Of a stretch of 46,665 nucleotides of DNA, positions 17,033 to 27,339 are shown in pieces. Numbering within the stretch: position 1 is the stretch's first letter; every line of letters begins with the position of its first letter. Made by a program: the position numbers and the translations under genes. The DNA is from an uncultured Mycoplasmatota bacterium. GTDB lineage: Bacteria; Bacillota_I; Bacilli_A; RF39; UBA660. The stretch is taken from contig CAMMMH010000001.1 of assembly GCA_946497955.1 (NCBI GenBank), forward strand, positions 69,147 to 115,811. The letters are read 5' to 3'. The notes under the pieces are model-generated. The model saw only the letters and a program-made list of their open reading frames with translations. It did no database searches and was not told the DNA's origin.

Positions 17033-17920
17033 TTATATTTTTTTAACTAACTTTTTTTCTTCTTCAAGTTCTACATTATAACGATTAACTGCATCTTTCC
17101 AAGTTGGTAATAATTCAAAGTTTTCTTCTAACTTAGATTTATCAAGTTTAGAATTTCTAGGACGATATGCTTGTTTGGTACCAGTTAATTCTAAATACTC
17201 TTCAGTTGTAACTTTATTTACTTTAACGCGCTTTTTATTAGATTCAAAGATATATTCTGCAAATTCAGCCCAACTGCAATATTCACTATTAGTAACATTA
17301 TAAGTACCATATTTATCACTATTAGACATATCAACTAAAGTTTTAGCAAGATCAACTGTATATGTAGGACTACCTATCTGGTCATCTACAACATTTAACT
17401 CTTGATGATTCTCAGATAGTTTTAACATTGTTCTAATAAAGTTATGTCCATTAATTCCAAATACCCAAGATATTCTAGTAATAAAGTGTTTAGGATTACG
17501 TCTAACTTCTTCTTCTCCTAAAAATTTAGTTCTACCATAAACACTCTTAGGATTAACTTTATCTTCTTCAGTATATAATCCTTCTTTAGTACCATCAAAG
17601 ACATAATCTGTTGACATATATATAGTAGTAGCACCTACTTCAATTGAAGCATCTACAACATATTTTGTACCAACTACATTAACACTATAACAAGCATCTT
17701 CCATATCTTCTGCTTTATCAACTGCAGTCCATGCTGCACAATGGAAGATTATGTCAGGATTAAAGTCTTTAACAACTCTATTTACTTCTTCTTTATTAGT
17801 AATATCCATTTCATCCTTATCAAGAGCAAGAATAGTATCTTCACTAACTCCTCTTTTTAATAATTCTCTTTTAACATCATAACCCAATTGTCCTTTATAA
17901 CCTGTAATTAAATACTTCAT
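17033..17920 (-). CDS. rfbD: dTDP-4-dehydrorhamnose reductase
   Basis: Last step of dTDP-L-rhamnose synthesis, reducing dTDP-4-keto-L-rhamnose with NADPH. It has the GxxGxxG start (ITGYKGQLGYDVK), the family motif DYVFDG (STDYVFDGTKEGLYTEED), the YGRTKFLGEE motif with the catalytic Tyr and Lys, and RISWVFG followed by DQIGSPTYT. Its start codon is coupled to the rfbC stop, with AAGGAGG upstream. The usual length is ~285 residues; this is 295, with a short basic tail. Confidence 0.93.
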   Translation of the reverse strand: MKYLITGYKGQLGYDVKRELLKRGVSEDTILALDKDEMDITNKEEVNRVVKDFNPDIIFHCAAWTAVDKAEDMEDACYSVNVVGTKYVVDASIEVGATTIYMSTDYVFDGTKEGLYTEEDKVNPKSVYGRTKFLGEEEVRRNPKHFITRISWVFGINGHNFIRTMLKLSENHQELNVVDDQIGSPTYTVDLAKTLVDMSNSDKYGTYNVTNSEYCSWAEFAEYIFESNKKRVKVNKVTTEEYLELTGTKQAYRPRNSKLDKSKLEENFELLPTWKDAVNRYNVELEEEKKLVKKI

Positions 17921-18492
17921 TATTTCCTCCTTAAAAATAATACTTTAGACTCTTCTAATTTAGGATGTTTTTGATCTTTTTCAGATAAAATTGGTTCAGT
18001 TATATTATTTTCTTTGAACATCTCATCCCAGTTTATACCAAGATTAGGATCATTCCAAAGTATTCCTCCTTCTTTATCAGGTGCATAGTCATTATCAACT
18101 AAATACTGAAAGATTGTATCATCTTCCAATGATATAAATCCATGTGCAAAACCACGAGGAACAAATAATTGTCTATTATTATCTTCAGTTAATTTGACAG
18201 CAGTATATTCTCCATAAGTAGCTGAATCTTTTCTAATATCAACAACAACATCAATAGCAGATCCTTTAATAACTTCAACTATCTTAGCTTGACACTTAGG
18301 ATCTTCCTGAAAATGAAGACCTCTAACTACTCCTTTAGAACTCTTACTTCTATTCGCTTGTTTTACACCAAGAAAACCTAACTCTTTTAAATTATCTTCT
18401 ATATAATATGGTGAAAAATATCCTCTTTCATCCCCGAATCTATCTGGTTCTAAAATATAACAATCTAATAAATTAGTTTCAATTTTTTTCAT
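17920..18492 (-). CDS. rfbC: dTDP-4-dehydrorhamnose 3,5-epimerase
   Basis: Epimerises dTDP-4-keto-6-deoxyglucose at C3 and C5. It shows the cupin core with DERGYF, VVRGLHFQ (catalytic His), EVIKGSAIDVVVDIR and FVPRGFAHGF. The open frame begins six codons earlier at a TTG, but that stretch is the Shine-Dalgarno region GGAGGAGAGATAAT within the end of rfbA. ATG at 18492 is the real start. It follows the rfbA stop by one base. Confidence 0.93.
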   Translation of the reverse strand: MKKIETNLLDCYILEPDRFGDERGYFSPYYIEDNLKELGFLGVKQANRSKSSKGVVRGLHFQEDPKCQAKIVEVIKGSAIDVVVDIRKDSATYGEYTAVKLTEDNNRQLFVPRGFAHGFISLEDDTIFQYLVDNDYAPDKEGGILWNDPNLGINWDEMFKENNITEPILSEKDQKHPKLEESKVLFLRRK

Positions 18493-18493
18493 A

Positions 18494-19369
18494 TTATCTC
18501 TCCTCCACAATTTCCATTAAATGTTTCCCATAAGTATTCTTTTTCATTAATTTAGCAGCTTCTAGTACTTTTTCTTTACTTAACCACCCATTTTTATAAG
18601 CTATTTCTTCTGGACAGCATATAGTAATATTTTGATGTTCCTGAATAGTTGCCACAAAATTAGTGGCATCAAATAAGCTTTTAAATGTTCCTGTATCAAA
18701 CCATCCGTAACCTTCATTTAAAGTAATAACGTTTAATTTAGCATCTTTTAAATATACTTTATTTAAATCAGTTATTTCCAACTCTCCTCTTTTAGATGGC
18801 TTTAATTTTGAAGCTTTATCAACTACAGAATTATCATAGAAATAAAGTCCTGTAATTGCATAATTACTCTTAGGATTATCTGGTTTTTCCTCTACGCTTA
18901 ATACCTTACCATTTTTATCAAATTCAACTACCCCAAAACGTTCAGGATCATGAACATGATAACCAAAAACAGTTGCTTTACCTTTACTAGCATCTTCTTT
19001 AGCTTTTAATAATTCACCTCTTATATTAGGACCATAGAAAATATTATCTCCTAATACCATACAGCAAGTATCATTATCAATAAATTCTTTTCCTAAAATA
19101 AAAGCTTGAGCAAGACCATCCGGACTAGGTTGTTCTTTATAAGAAAAATTAACTCCAAACTTAGAACCATCTCCTAATAATTCCATAAATCTAGGTAAAT
19201 CTTTAGGAGTCGATATTATTAAAATATCTTTAATTTCCGCTTGCATTAGTACTGATAAGGGATAATAAATCATAGGCTTATCATAAATAGGCATCAACTG
19301 CTTACTTGTAACTTCTGTCAATGGATATAGTCTAGTTCCACTACCTCCTGCTAAAATAATTCCTTTCAT
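18494..19369 (-). CDS. rfbA: Glucose-1-phosphate thymidylyltransferase
   Basis: First step of dTDP-L-rhamnose synthesis, making dTDP-glucose from dTTP and glucose-1-phosphate. It shows the nucleotidyltransferase signature [33 protein letters not shown], the metal-site region [10 protein letters not shown], and [20 protein letters not shown]; 291 residues is the normal length. Its start overlaps the upstream glycosyltransferase by four bases. With rfbC and rfbD it forms a tight trio; rfbB is 22 kb upstream within the same cluster. Confidence 0.94.
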   Translation of the reverse strand: MKGIILAGGSGTRLYPLTEVTSKQLMPIYDKPMIYYPLSVLMQAEIKDILIISTPKDLPRFMELLGDGSKFGVNFSYKEQPSPDGLAQAFILGKEFIDNDTCCMVLGDNIFYGPNIRGELLKAKEDASKGKATVFGYHVHDPERFGVVEFDKNGKVLSVEEKPDNPKSNYAITGLYFYDNSVVDKASKLKPSKRGELEITDLNKVYLKDAKLNVITLNEGYGWFDTGTFKSLFDATNFVATIQEHQNITICCPEEIAYKNGWLSKEKVLEAAKLMKKNTYGKHLMEIVEER

Positions 19370-20232
19370 TTCCTTAAACCTCCTCTTACAAATATTCTAA
19401 CATATAATGTGAAAAGTGTTAATCTAATTGTCACTTTTAATAAAATTTTTTCTATACTATTAGCATTATTATAATTAGTTTCAAAATACATTTGACTTTT
19501 TTTTAATATTTTAAATTTATTAATATAACTAATATTTTTATCAACACTAACAGAATGATCATGAATAATAGTAACATTATTATTAACTAATATTTTATAT
19601 CTAGTATGTTTAAGTTTACTTGCCATTATATTTTCTTCATAGTATAAAAAGGTATTTTCATCAAAAAAGCCCATTTTCTTTAATACTTCACTTTTAATTA
19701 AGAAAAAACAAAATGATATAACTTCTACTTCACTACTTTCTCCTTTATAATGAGCATCATCATAATATATTTTTTTGTTAAATTTCTTGCCTAGTCCAGG
19801 TAAATTACCAAGTATTTCATCACTAGGTCTAGGTAGTTTCCATCCTCTATTTAATTCTCCATTTTGAACTACAACTGGTCCAACTAGACCAATATCACGT
19901 TTATCTAAAGTCTTTTTTAAATCTTCTAAATCATCATTACTATTAATAATAATATCAGAATTAGAAAAGATAATATCTACATTAGAAAAGTCATCTATCG
20001 CTTTTTTAGCCCCTATATTTAAAGCAGAAGCGAAACCATTATTACTAGGAGACTCAATTACTTCATATCTTTTAATCTTTATTTTTTTTAACCTACTATA
20101 AGAATCATCAGTAGAATGATTGTCAACTACATATATTTTATCTATTACTTTATAATCTTTAATATTATCAAGTAATCTTTTCGTAGTTTTATAATCATTA
20201 TAATTAATAATAATAAAAACTAATTTTCTCAT
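19366..20232 (-). CDS. GT2 family glycosyltransferase (rhamnosyltransferase-like)
   Basis: A GT-A fold enzyme acting on the cytoplasmic side. [19 protein letters not shown] and [12 protein letters not shown] form the N-terminal nucleotide-binding region, [20 protein letters not shown] follows, and FSNSDIIIN replaces the DxD motif (N-S-D). The [13 protein letters not shown] motif is typical of rhamnosyltransferases of this family. The C-terminus has one hydrophobic segment. Next to rfbABCD genes, a dTDP-rhamnose donor is a reasonable inference. It overlaps both neighbours by one to four bases. Confidence 0.8.
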   Translation of the reverse strand: MRKLVFIIINYNDYKTTKRLLDNIKDYKVIDKIYVVDNHSTDDSYSRLKKIKIKRYEVIESPSNNGFASALNIGAKKAIDDFSNVDIIFSNSDIIINSNDDLEDLKKTLDKRDIGLVGPVVVQNGELNRGWKLPRPSDEILGNLPGLGKKFNKKIYYDDAHYKGESSEVEVISFCFFLIKSEVLKKMGFFDENTFLYYEENIMASKLKHTRYKILVNNNVTIIHDHSVSVDKNISYINKFKILKKSQMYFETNYNNANSIEKILLKVTIRLTLFTLYVRIFVRGGLRK

Positions 20233-21488
20233 TATACCACATCCTTCTTAGTTAAAATAATCGCTACAAAAATACTAACAGATGGTGCTAGTAAAACATG
20301 ACCTGTAATTAATGATAATAATATAATTAAGGAAAGCGATAAATAATTACATATCTTATAGGTGTTATCTTTTAATCTATAAGTATGTTTAAAAGTTTTA
20401 CAAAGGAAATAAATAAATACTCCCATATAAATAATAAAGCCAACTATACCATGTCTAAATAAAATATCAAAATAATCCATTTCAATCATCTTCGTACTAA
20501 CATCATCAGTTCCATAATTTTCAATATAACCAATACCAAATATCTTTTCTAAAGTACTAGAGTCTTTATAACTATTAAAGGTATTACCTAAGAATTTAAG
20601 TCTAGAACTAAAGACAAAGTGATCAAATAACTCATAATCAGTAAAGACTTCCATAACATTATCAACACCTAGAAAGTCTAAATGTATTTCTATATTTTTA
20701 TAGAAAGCTGTTCTAGGTAAATAAATACTTATAAATAAAATGAATAAAAATAATGTTACTATGAGAATAGAAAGCACTTTATACAATTTTTCTTTAACTA
20801 AATAAATTATATAAATTAATAAGATAACTCCTAGTATAATGATAAAAGCAAGTAGTGGTCCTTTAGTACCTATACTTAAGATATCAAAGACTAAAATGCC
20901 TATCAATAATACTGTTAAGAAAAAATTCTTTTTCTCATAAAGATAAAGTAAAAAGAAAGGCATTAAGATTGAAATAATGGCACTAACCTCATTAGCTGTG
21001 TTAAAAAAGCCAATACTTCCCTCTTTACTAATTGCATAACTATCAAATCCTATTCCTAAAAAATCAGGAATAAAGATACCTAAAAGATAAATGATATACA
21101 CAGTAACTATAGTCTTATTAGTAATAAAGGTTTTATTTTCTTTAACAATAGCATAAAAACTAAGTAATAAAATTGGTAAATAAAAGGTTTTAAGAGCATT
21201 CTGTCCTTCATATAATAAGGCTGATATATCTTTATTAACTATTGTTAATACTCCAAAGATAACAAGATATATAAAGATACTTCCTAACATTAATAACAAG
21301 TACTTTTTATCTTTACTTTTATATATAAATATAAGATAGAAAACACATATTAAAATTATTATAAATCTAACTACCATTCCAATAGTAAAATTGATATTTA
21401 AAAGTTGCAACATACATGCCGTTAACATATCAAAAAGTGGACTTAGTATTAAAAATAATTCTATTAATTTTATAATATTTTTCTTCAT
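20232..21488 (-). CDS. O-antigen ligase/polymerase-like membrane protein
   Basis: About 11-12 hydrophobic segments with a longer outside loop around residues 265-330 (LPRTAFYKNIEIHLDFLG...STLEKIFGIGYIENYG). SIGTKGPLLAFIIIL and ISILMPFFLLYLYEKKN resemble the Wzy/WaaL ligase-polymerase superfamily, including the large periplasmic loop. It would join repeat units or transfer a finished glycan. The sequence family diverges quickly, so polymerase and ligase cannot be told apart here. It follows a minus-strand GtrB-like gene that has its own terminator. Confidence 0.7.
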   Translation of the reverse strand: MKKNIIKLIELFLILSPLFDMLTACMLQLLNINFTIGMVVRFIIILICVFYLIFIYKSKDKKYLLLMLGSIFIYLVIFGVLTIVNKDISALLYEGQNALKTFYLPILLLSFYAIVKENKTFITNKTIVTVYIIYLLGIFIPDFLGIGFDSYAISKEGSIGFFNTANEVSAIISILMPFFLLYLYEKKNFFLTVLLIGILVFDILSIGTKGPLLAFIIILGVILLIYIIYLVKEKLYKVLSILIVTLFLFILFISIYLPRTAFYKNIEIHLDFLGVDNVMEVFTDYELFDHFVFSSRLKFLGNTFNSYKDSSTLEKIFGIGYIENYGTDDVSTKMIEMDYFDILFRHGIVGFIIYMGVFIYFLCKTFKHTYRLKDNTYKICNYLSLSLIILLSLITGHVLLAPSVSIFVAIILTKKDVV

Positions 21489-21548
21489 AGTCTAAACCTT
21501 TCTAATTACTTTTATCATATCATATAAAAGAATAATTAAAAAGGAATT

Positions 21549-21579
21549 AAAAAAAATTGCCAAGAATTTGACAATTTTT
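21549..21579 (-). terminator. Terminator after the GtrB-like gene
   Basis: AAATTGTC and GGCAATTT pair (one G-U) and are followed by a run of T on the minus strand, just past the glycosyltransferase stop codon. Confidence 0.75.
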
Positions 21580-21584
21580 AGCAA

Positions 21585-22553
21585 TTACTCTTCATTTAGA
21601 TTTCTAGATATTATATACCTAGGTCTTGCTTTGGTCTCACTGTAAATTTTACCAACATATTCTCCTATTATTCCTAAAGATAACATTTCAAGCCCTGCTA
21701 CAATCCAGATAGAACACATAATAAATGTCCAACCATCAACTGTATAACCAAATAATTTAACTATTAAACAATATATTAAAATCAATATACTAATAGCAAA
21801 AATAAAGATTCCTAAATTTAAAACAAGTTTTATTGGACGAATTGAAAAAGAAGTAATACCATCCCATGCAAAAGAAAGCATCTTTTTTAATGGATATTTA
21901 CTCTCACCTGCAAATCTTTCGTTTCTCTCATAGTAAACAATGTCTGATGAAAAACCAATTAAAGGAAAAATACCACGCAAGAATAAATTTACCTCCTTGT
22001 AATTTTCTAAATAGTCTAATACCCTTTTACTAGTCAACCTATAATCAGCATGATTATAAACAACATCTACTCCCATTTTATTCATAAATTTATAGAAACC
22101 TTCAGCAGTAGTTCTTTTAAACCAAGTATCTTTTTTTCTGGAACTTCTAACTCCATAGACAATATCATTACCTTGATAATATTTATCTAACATTTCATCC
22201 ATAGCATTAATATCATCCTGTAAATCAGCATCCATACTAATAACTACATCAGCATAATTTTTCGCAGTCATTAAACCTGCTAATAATGCATTTTGATGTC
22301 CTCTATTTCTGGATAAGGATATACCAGTAAATAGTTTTTCTTTTCTATGGATTTTTTCAATGATATTCCAAGTTTTATCCTTGCTGCCATCATTAACATA
22401 CATAACTCTACTTTTATCGCTTATTTTCTTTGTTGTGATTAAATCCTTCATTTTCTCTTTTAACTGCCTTGTAGTTTCTTCTAAAACTTCTTCTTCATTG
22501 TAACATGGTATTACAACATATAAAATATCTTGACTAACTTGTTTTCTTTTCAT
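21585..22553 (-). CDS. Polyprenyl-phosphate glycosyltransferase (GT2, GtrB/DPM-like) with C-terminal membrane helices
   Basis: Transfers a sugar from a nucleotide donor to undecaprenyl phosphate. VVIPCYNEEEVL, MYVNDGSKDKTW, SLSRNRGHQNALLAG, the DxD region ISMDADLQDD and the RTTAEGFYKFMNKMG segment are the family marks. Two C-terminal transmembrane helices follow (LVLNLGIFIFAISILILIY and TFIMCSIWIVAGLEMLSLGI), ending with the common tail GEYVGKIYSETKARPRYII. The frame opens at a GTG at 22562, but GAGGA lies before the ATG at 22553, which I use. A paralogue with a GtrA partner is at 42487-43479. Confidence 0.88.
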   Translation of the reverse strand: MKRKQVSQDILYVVIPCYNEEEVLEETTRQLKEKMKDLITTKKISDKSRVMYVNDGSKDKTWNIIEKIHRKEKLFTGISLSRNRGHQNALLAGLMTAKNYADVVISMDADLQDDINAMDEMLDKYYQGNDIVYGVRSSRKKDTWFKRTTAEGFYKFMNKMGVDVVYNHADYRLTSKRVLDYLENYKEVNLFLRGIFPLIGFSSDIVYYERNERFAGESKYPLKKMLSFAWDGITSFSIRPIKLVLNLGIFIFAISILILIYCLIVKLFGYTVDGWTFIMCSIWIVAGLEMLSLGIIGEYVGKIYSETKARPRYIISRNLNEE

Positions 22554-22658
22554 AAATAACACTTCCTCATACTAGTTTCATAATATTTTAATATTACTAA
22601 AACTAGTTTACCATTAACTCAAATTAATGTAAATATATTAAAATAACCATTAAAATAA

Positions 22659-23843
22659 CTAACTATTTAAATTATGTTTTTTATTATTGTAATTTAAAAA
22701 ATCCTTAAAAAGATAAATGATTAATCCAAAGAAAACAAATGCTAATAAATATGAAGGAACTATGCTACTACTAAATAAAAATACAGAATAAGATAATGTA
22801 GAAATAAGTGAGATTAAAATAGCAACAAGATAATTTCTTTTATAAAGAAGGCAATATAATAAGCTAAAAATATCTGCAGCAAATAAATATCTCTCATGCA
22901 TATGAGGTAATAAAAATACACATAAGGAAAGGGATAAAACACTAAGTAACAAAATTCTCTCTATAGTTAAATTAATATTTTGCTTTATTATATAAAATAA
23001 CAAAAAGGCAAAAAAAACAACTAAACAAATAATACCAAATATAGATAAATATTGTACATCTCCATTTATCAAACTATAAATGTTAGGGATATTTAAATTT
23101 AACTCACTATAAGTAGAAGTCTGTTTAAAATATACTAAAAAACATTCTAAAACAGATTTTCCCGCTATTATAGCTGGCAAGCAAAGAATAAAGTTTACTA
23201 AAGGGATTATAAGAAAGTAGAGAATCGAAAAATTCTTCTTTCTAAAATATAAAATTATATAAACTGGAAGAATAAAAATAAATTGTAATTTGAAAGCAAA
23301 GGCTAACCCTAACGAGATAAATGAAAATAGTATTTTATCCTTATATAGAAAATAAAAGGCAAGTACTAAAAAAGTAGTATAAATAACATCGCATTGAGCC
23401 CAAAGTGACCCATTCATAACAACAGTAGGTAAAAATAATGTTATTCCAAAAGCTATAATAGATAACATTTTACGATCCTTATCTTTATTTCTGATATCAT
23501 AAACAATTTTTCCGACTAAAAAAGCAAGAACATAATCGAAAATAATAGAAACCACTTTAATACTAATTAAAGGATTAATTTTTAAATAAGTTAATAACGC
23601 CAATATTGTCATATATGGAGCATTATAATCGCCAGAATAATCGGCAAGCCCACTTAGACCTCCTGCTTCTTTTAATTCATAAAACCACGATTTCAAAAAA
23701 AAATTAAAATCAGCAGACTCAAATGGAATCATGAAATAACGAAGAAGTAAAGAGAACATAATTAAAGCTATTACAATAAATACATTTATATGCTTCTCTA
23801 TAAAATTTAAAACTTTAACTTCAAAACTTGATATTTTAGACAT
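22659..23843 (-). CDS. GT-C-like membrane glycosyltransferase (Gpi18/mannosyltransferase-like)
   Basis: About 10 membrane segments. The first outside loop holds FESADFNFFLKSWFYELKE, where the acidic residue of GT-C enzymes sits, then GDYNAPYMTILALLTYL, NGSLWAQCDVIYTTFLVLAF and LLPHMHERYLFAADIFSLL. These motifs are shared with the COG5542 (Gpi18-like) group. It should use a lipid-linked sugar from the outer face, probably that made by the GtrB-like enzyme next to it. 394 residues. Start ATG with GGAAG upstream. Confidence 0.72.
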   Translation of the reverse strand: MSKISSFEVKVLNFIEKHINVFIVIALIMFSLLLRYFMIPFESADFNFFLKSWFYELKEAGGLSGLADYSGDYNAPYMTILALLTYLKINPLISIKVVSIIFDYVLAFLVGKIVYDIRNKDKDRKMLSIIAFGITLFLPTVVMNGSLWAQCDVIYTTFLVLAFYFLYKDKILFSFISLGLAFAFKLQFIFILPVYIILYFRKKNFSILYFLIIPLVNFILCLPAIIAGKSVLECFLVYFKQTSTYSELNLNIPNIYSLINGDVQYLSIFGIICLVVFFAFLLFYIIKQNINLTIERILLLSVLSLSLCVFLLPHMHERYLFAADIFSLLYCLLYKRNYLVAILISLISTLSYSVFLFSSSIVPSYLLAFVFFGLIIYLFKDFLNYNNKKHNLNS

Positions 23844-23860
23844 ACTTAAAACTTCCTTTC

Positions 23861-25402
23861 CTATTTATAAATTATTTTTACATCATTAGGTATACTGTAA
23901 TAATTTTTAATCCATTGTTCTATGTATTCAAAACCATCTATATAAGGTTGATCACCTGAATATGCAATATCAGGTAATTTTTTTAAAGTTATTTTTTTAA
24001 TATCTTTTCCATGTTTAATTTTTAAACTACTTTGTTGTAAAATGTTGTCATTATATTTATTAACAGAATTATTGTTATAATAGCCTTTCGTTATTGTACC
24101 ATAATTAATAAAAGCAAAAATGCAAATTGCAACTAAAAAATAATTAAAATATCTTAATCTTTTATTGTCTTCAAAAAATTTACAAAAAATTACTAGCAAA
24201 ATTATATAATTAATTATTATAAATCCAAGTGAAGCACGCATAGGATAATACGAAGAAATTAACATTACAGATGTACTTGCCAGACTGCTAATAAATAAAT
24301 TAATTAATAACAAATCTTTTTTGCCTATAAATATTATCAAGGAATATACAATTAAACATAATTGAATTATAAATACAAATAATATTAACACATGGTATAT
24401 AGAATTATTAAATAAACTTTGCATAAAAATAAAATAATTTGAAGAACGTTTTAAGAAACTTATTAATACAATAACTATATTAGAAAAAGATGCAATCATT
24501 ATAATAAAATTATTATTTTTATTATTTTTTATATTTTCAATTGATATATACAAAATCATCAGAAAAAATATAAATAAAAAAGCACCATTATATTCACTAA
24601 AAAAACCATTTATTAAATTTGTAAAACTAAAGTCCAACTTTTCAAAAATATTCATTCCTGCAAATGAAGAAGTAGATTCAAGTCTATTATAACTACCCGG
24701 ACAAAATAATAATAAAAGAAAGCCAACTAGTGCAAAAATAAAAGTAACTAATTTTTTTATATTAAATTTTTTTATTAAAGTTTTTTCCTTAATAATTATA
24801 AATCCAAGAAAGGCAATTGTCATTGCAGAAGTTTGTTCATGAGAAAAGCCTGCAAAAAATGCTAGAAGCATTTGAATAACAAAAAATATTTTGCCTTTAT
24901 CTTTATTTGTTTCTACAAAATAAACTAACAAAAGAAATGTTAAAAGTGGAAATAAATAATTAACAGCACCAGTTATCCAAAAAATACCATCACGCACTAT
25001 CATTATCTCAAGAAATCCATACATTGAAATAGTTAACAGAGCAACTTTATAATCGCTAATATTGGTTCTTTTAGAAACTAGTTTATATATTAAATAAAAT
25101 ATTGCAAGTATCACTATACTTTGTGCAATTCTATAAACTGGTAATCCAAATCTAAGTAATAAACATTCAATAAAAAAACAAGTTATTCGGCCACCCCATT
25201 GTAAATAATGTTGACCTAAGAAATTAAAAATATCTAATATTCCATATTCATGGCCTATATTTCCAATATCTACTTCATAACTAAGAGAAGCATATCCATA
25301 ATCATCATGATATAGCCATAAAAATTGGTGTTGCAATAGAAGCATTACAAAAAAGATAATAAAAATTATTAAAACCCTATTTTTCTTTATAAAAGCAAAC
25401 AT
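23861..25402 (-). CDS. Polytopic membrane protein, DUF6056-like (putative GT-C glycosyltransferase)
   Basis: About 11 membrane segments. HDDYGYASLSYEV near residue 35 and QHYLQWGGRITCFFIECLLL, followed by GFSHEQTSAMTIAFLG, match the pattern of DUF6056 proteins found in glycan clusters, which are thought to be GT-C enzymes. The C-terminal 70 residues are soluble (NKYNDNILQQSSLKIKHGK...YSGDQPYIDGFEYIEQWI). The frame extends to a GTG at 25414 inside the upstream gene; AAAGGTGG lies before the ATG at 25402, which I choose. Overlap and orientation put it in one operon with the two-domain transferases. Confidence 0.65.
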   Translation of the reverse strand: MFAFIKKNRVLIIFIIFFVMLLLQHQFLWLYHDDYGYASLSYEVDIGNIGHEYGILDIFNFLGQHYLQWGGRITCFFIECLLLRFGLPVYRIAQSIVILAIFYLIYKLVSKRTNISDYKVALLTISMYGFLEIMIVRDGIFWITGAVNYLFPLLTFLLLVYFVETNKDKGKIFFVIQMLLAFFAGFSHEQTSAMTIAFLGFIIIKEKTLIKKFNIKKLVTFIFALVGFLLLLFCPGSYNRLESTSSFAGMNIFEKLDFSFTNLINGFFSEYNGAFLFIFFLMILYISIENIKNNKNNNFIIMIASFSNIVIVLISFLKRSSNYFIFMQSLFNNSIYHVLILFVFIIQLCLIVYSLIIFIGKKDLLLINLFISSLASTSVMLISSYYPMRASLGFIIINYIILLVIFCKFFEDNKRLRYFNYFLVAICIFAFINYGTITKGYYNNNSVNKYNDNILQQSSLKIKHGKDIKKITLKKLPDIAYSGDQPYIDGFEYIEQWIKNYYSIPNDVKIIYK

Positions 25403-25407
25403 TTTAA

Positions 25408-27333
25408 TTACCACCTTTCAATATTCCAAATTTTTTTCAATTCTTGATATCTTTTTTTTATCTGTTCATCTGCCCCTTTTTCAAGAGGAAATTTGTATTT
25501 TATATTTTGATGAACTTTTTTAATTTCTTCAAAATGAGCTTCTTTTTTTAAAGTAGAACTAACGTTACTACCATGTACTCGATAGTAATTTAAAACTTTA
25601 TTAGTATAAGCTACTTTACCTTTTTTCATTAAAGATACATAAAAAAGCCAATCACCTGCTTGATGAAATTTTACAATTTCATCAAATATTTCATCATAAT
25701 TTTCATTTTTAATCAAAACAGATGAAACGTTTGCAATAGTACAATTCAAATAACTATAATGTTTTACTTCCTCTTTTCCATCAATAATGTAATTTTTCTT
25801 CCAATGTCCAGTTTTCTTCAAATCAATTTGACTAGTAACGTCTTTTAAAATAATATCTCCAATAGGATCAATAAAAGCAGTGTTAGAATAAGAAAGGACA
25901 ATATCTTTTTCTTTTAATAATGGTTTTTCCACTTTTTCTAAAAAATGCTTTTCACAATAGTCATCCGCTTCACAAATCCAAACATAATCACTCTGCCCCA
26001 AAGATAATTTCATTCCTTTTGCCCATTGCCGAAAAGCAGATCCTGAATTAGTTTGATTAAAAGATACATCTATAGGTACGTAAGTAGAAATTGCCTTTTG
26101 AATTTTTAAAATTTCTTCCTTACTACCATCTGTAGAACAATCATCTAAAATAATAATTTTACGAATTTTTTTTGTTTGATAAAGTATACTATAAACTCTT
26201 TGTTTTAAATATCTTGCATAATTATAATTAGGAATAATTGCAATAACAGAAATATCTTCTGCCTGTTTTTGCTGTCGTATCGCTTCTTCTTTCAATTTTT
26301 TTAAAGTAACTGTATCCTTAAAAACATTTTTAAGAGATAATTTTTTATAAACTTGGTAAAAAGAAACAAGCAAACTAGCAAAAAAGAAAAAATGATGAAA
26401 TGAAAGTGTGACATAAAGCCGATAAAATAATTTGTTTTTACAATTACATTTTTTTAGAAATTCTTGATAATAAGGATTACTTCTGCTAAAATAATCTTTC
26501 ATCTTTTCTATAAAAATAGAAATATAATGTTGTCTTTTAAAAAAGTTTTTTTCTTTTGGAATGGCATACAATAGTAAAGTCATTAATTGATTCCAAACAA
26601 TACATTCCTTAATTTTATAAAATTCTTTCTCGCCCTTTACTCGATCCAAAGCAAGAGAAATCATGTGAAAAATATCGAATCTTTTTTCTTGGAAAGAACT
26701 ATTTTGAATGGAACCCTTATGTTGAATGTAATTATAATAAGTATCCTTTGTATAAGCTAACTTTTTTGCCTTAATCACAATTGGTAAAATAGTCGCAACA
26801 TCTTCATTAATTTTTCCATTTTCAAAAGGATATAAAAAGATTTCTTTTTTAAAAAGTTTATTGCAACAGCTAGCTGCTAACCCGTGATTAATTACATGAA
26901 GACTGGTAGCTTTTCCTTCGCAAAGGGATACCTTTTCTTGATACCCTCCCCTATCTTCATATATGACATTGATATCGCAAAAAGAAATATCGGCATTTTG
27001 TTTTTTTAATGATGTATGCAATATTTCATAAAAATCCTGGGGAATAAAGTCATCAGCATCTACAAACCCAAAATAAGCTCCACTAGCTTCTCTCATTGCT
27101 TTATTTCGCGAATAAGATAAACCATGATTTTCTTTATTATGTAATATTTTAATCCGACTATCTTTCTTGGCCAATTCCTTAAGAATTGGAAGAGTCCTAT
27201 CTTTAGAACAATCATCTACTACAATAATTTCAAAATTAATGTAAGTTTGTTTTAAAATAGAAGAAATACATTTTTCAATATAATTTTCTGCATTATAAGC
27301 ACTAACGATAATAGATATTTTCTCTTGTTTCAT
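25408..27333 (-). CDS. Bifunctional GT2 glycosyltransferase (domain order B-A)
   Basis: Two GT2 domains. Domain B, residues 1-~250: IIVSAYNAENYIEKCISSIL, VVDDCSKDRT, GFVDADDF (DxD), then a helical tail with SIQNSSFQEKRFDIF. Domain A, from ~365: IAIIPNYNYARYLKQRVYSI, ILDDCSTDGS, WICEADDYCEK, then NCTIANVSSVLI and AGDWLFYVSLMKKGKVAY. Both look active. The neighbouring 966-residue protein carries homologues of both domains in the opposite order, so the pair arose by duplication and rearrangement. Likely adds two sugars in sequence to a surface glycan or teichoic acid. A GGAGG site lies nine bases before the start. The sugars are not predictable. Confidence 0.85.
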   Translation of the reverse strand: MKQEKISIIVSAYNAENYIEKCISSILKQTYINFEIIVVDDCSKDRTLPILKELAKKDSRIKILHNKENHGLSYSRNKAMREASGAYFGFVDADDFIPQDFYEILHTSLKKQNADISFCDINVIYEDRGGYQEKVSLCEGKATSLHVINHGLAASCCNKLFKKEIFLYPFENGKINEDVATILPIVIKAKKLAYTKDTYYNYIQHKGSIQNSSFQEKRFDIFHMISLALDRVKGEKEFYKIKECIVWNQLMTLLLYAIPKEKNFFKRQHYISIFIEKMKDYFSRSNPYYQEFLKKCNCKNKLFYRLYVTLSFHHFFFFASLLVSFYQVYKKLSLKNVFKDTVTLKKLKEEAIRQQKQAEDISVIAIIPNYNYARYLKQRVYSILYQTKKIRKIIILDDCSTDGSKEEILKIQKAISTYVPIDVSFNQTNSGSAFRQWAKGMKLSLGQSDYVWICEADDYCEKHFLEKVEKPLLKEKDIVLSYSNTAFIDPIGDIILKDVTSQIDLKKTGHWKKNYIIDGKEEVKHYSYLNCTIANVSSVLIKNENYDEIFDEIVKFHQAGDWLFYVSLMKKGKVAYTNKVLNYYRVHGSNVSSTLKKEAHFEEIKKVHQNIKYKFPLEKGADEQIKKRYQELKKIWNIERW

Positions 27334-27339
27334 ACCATA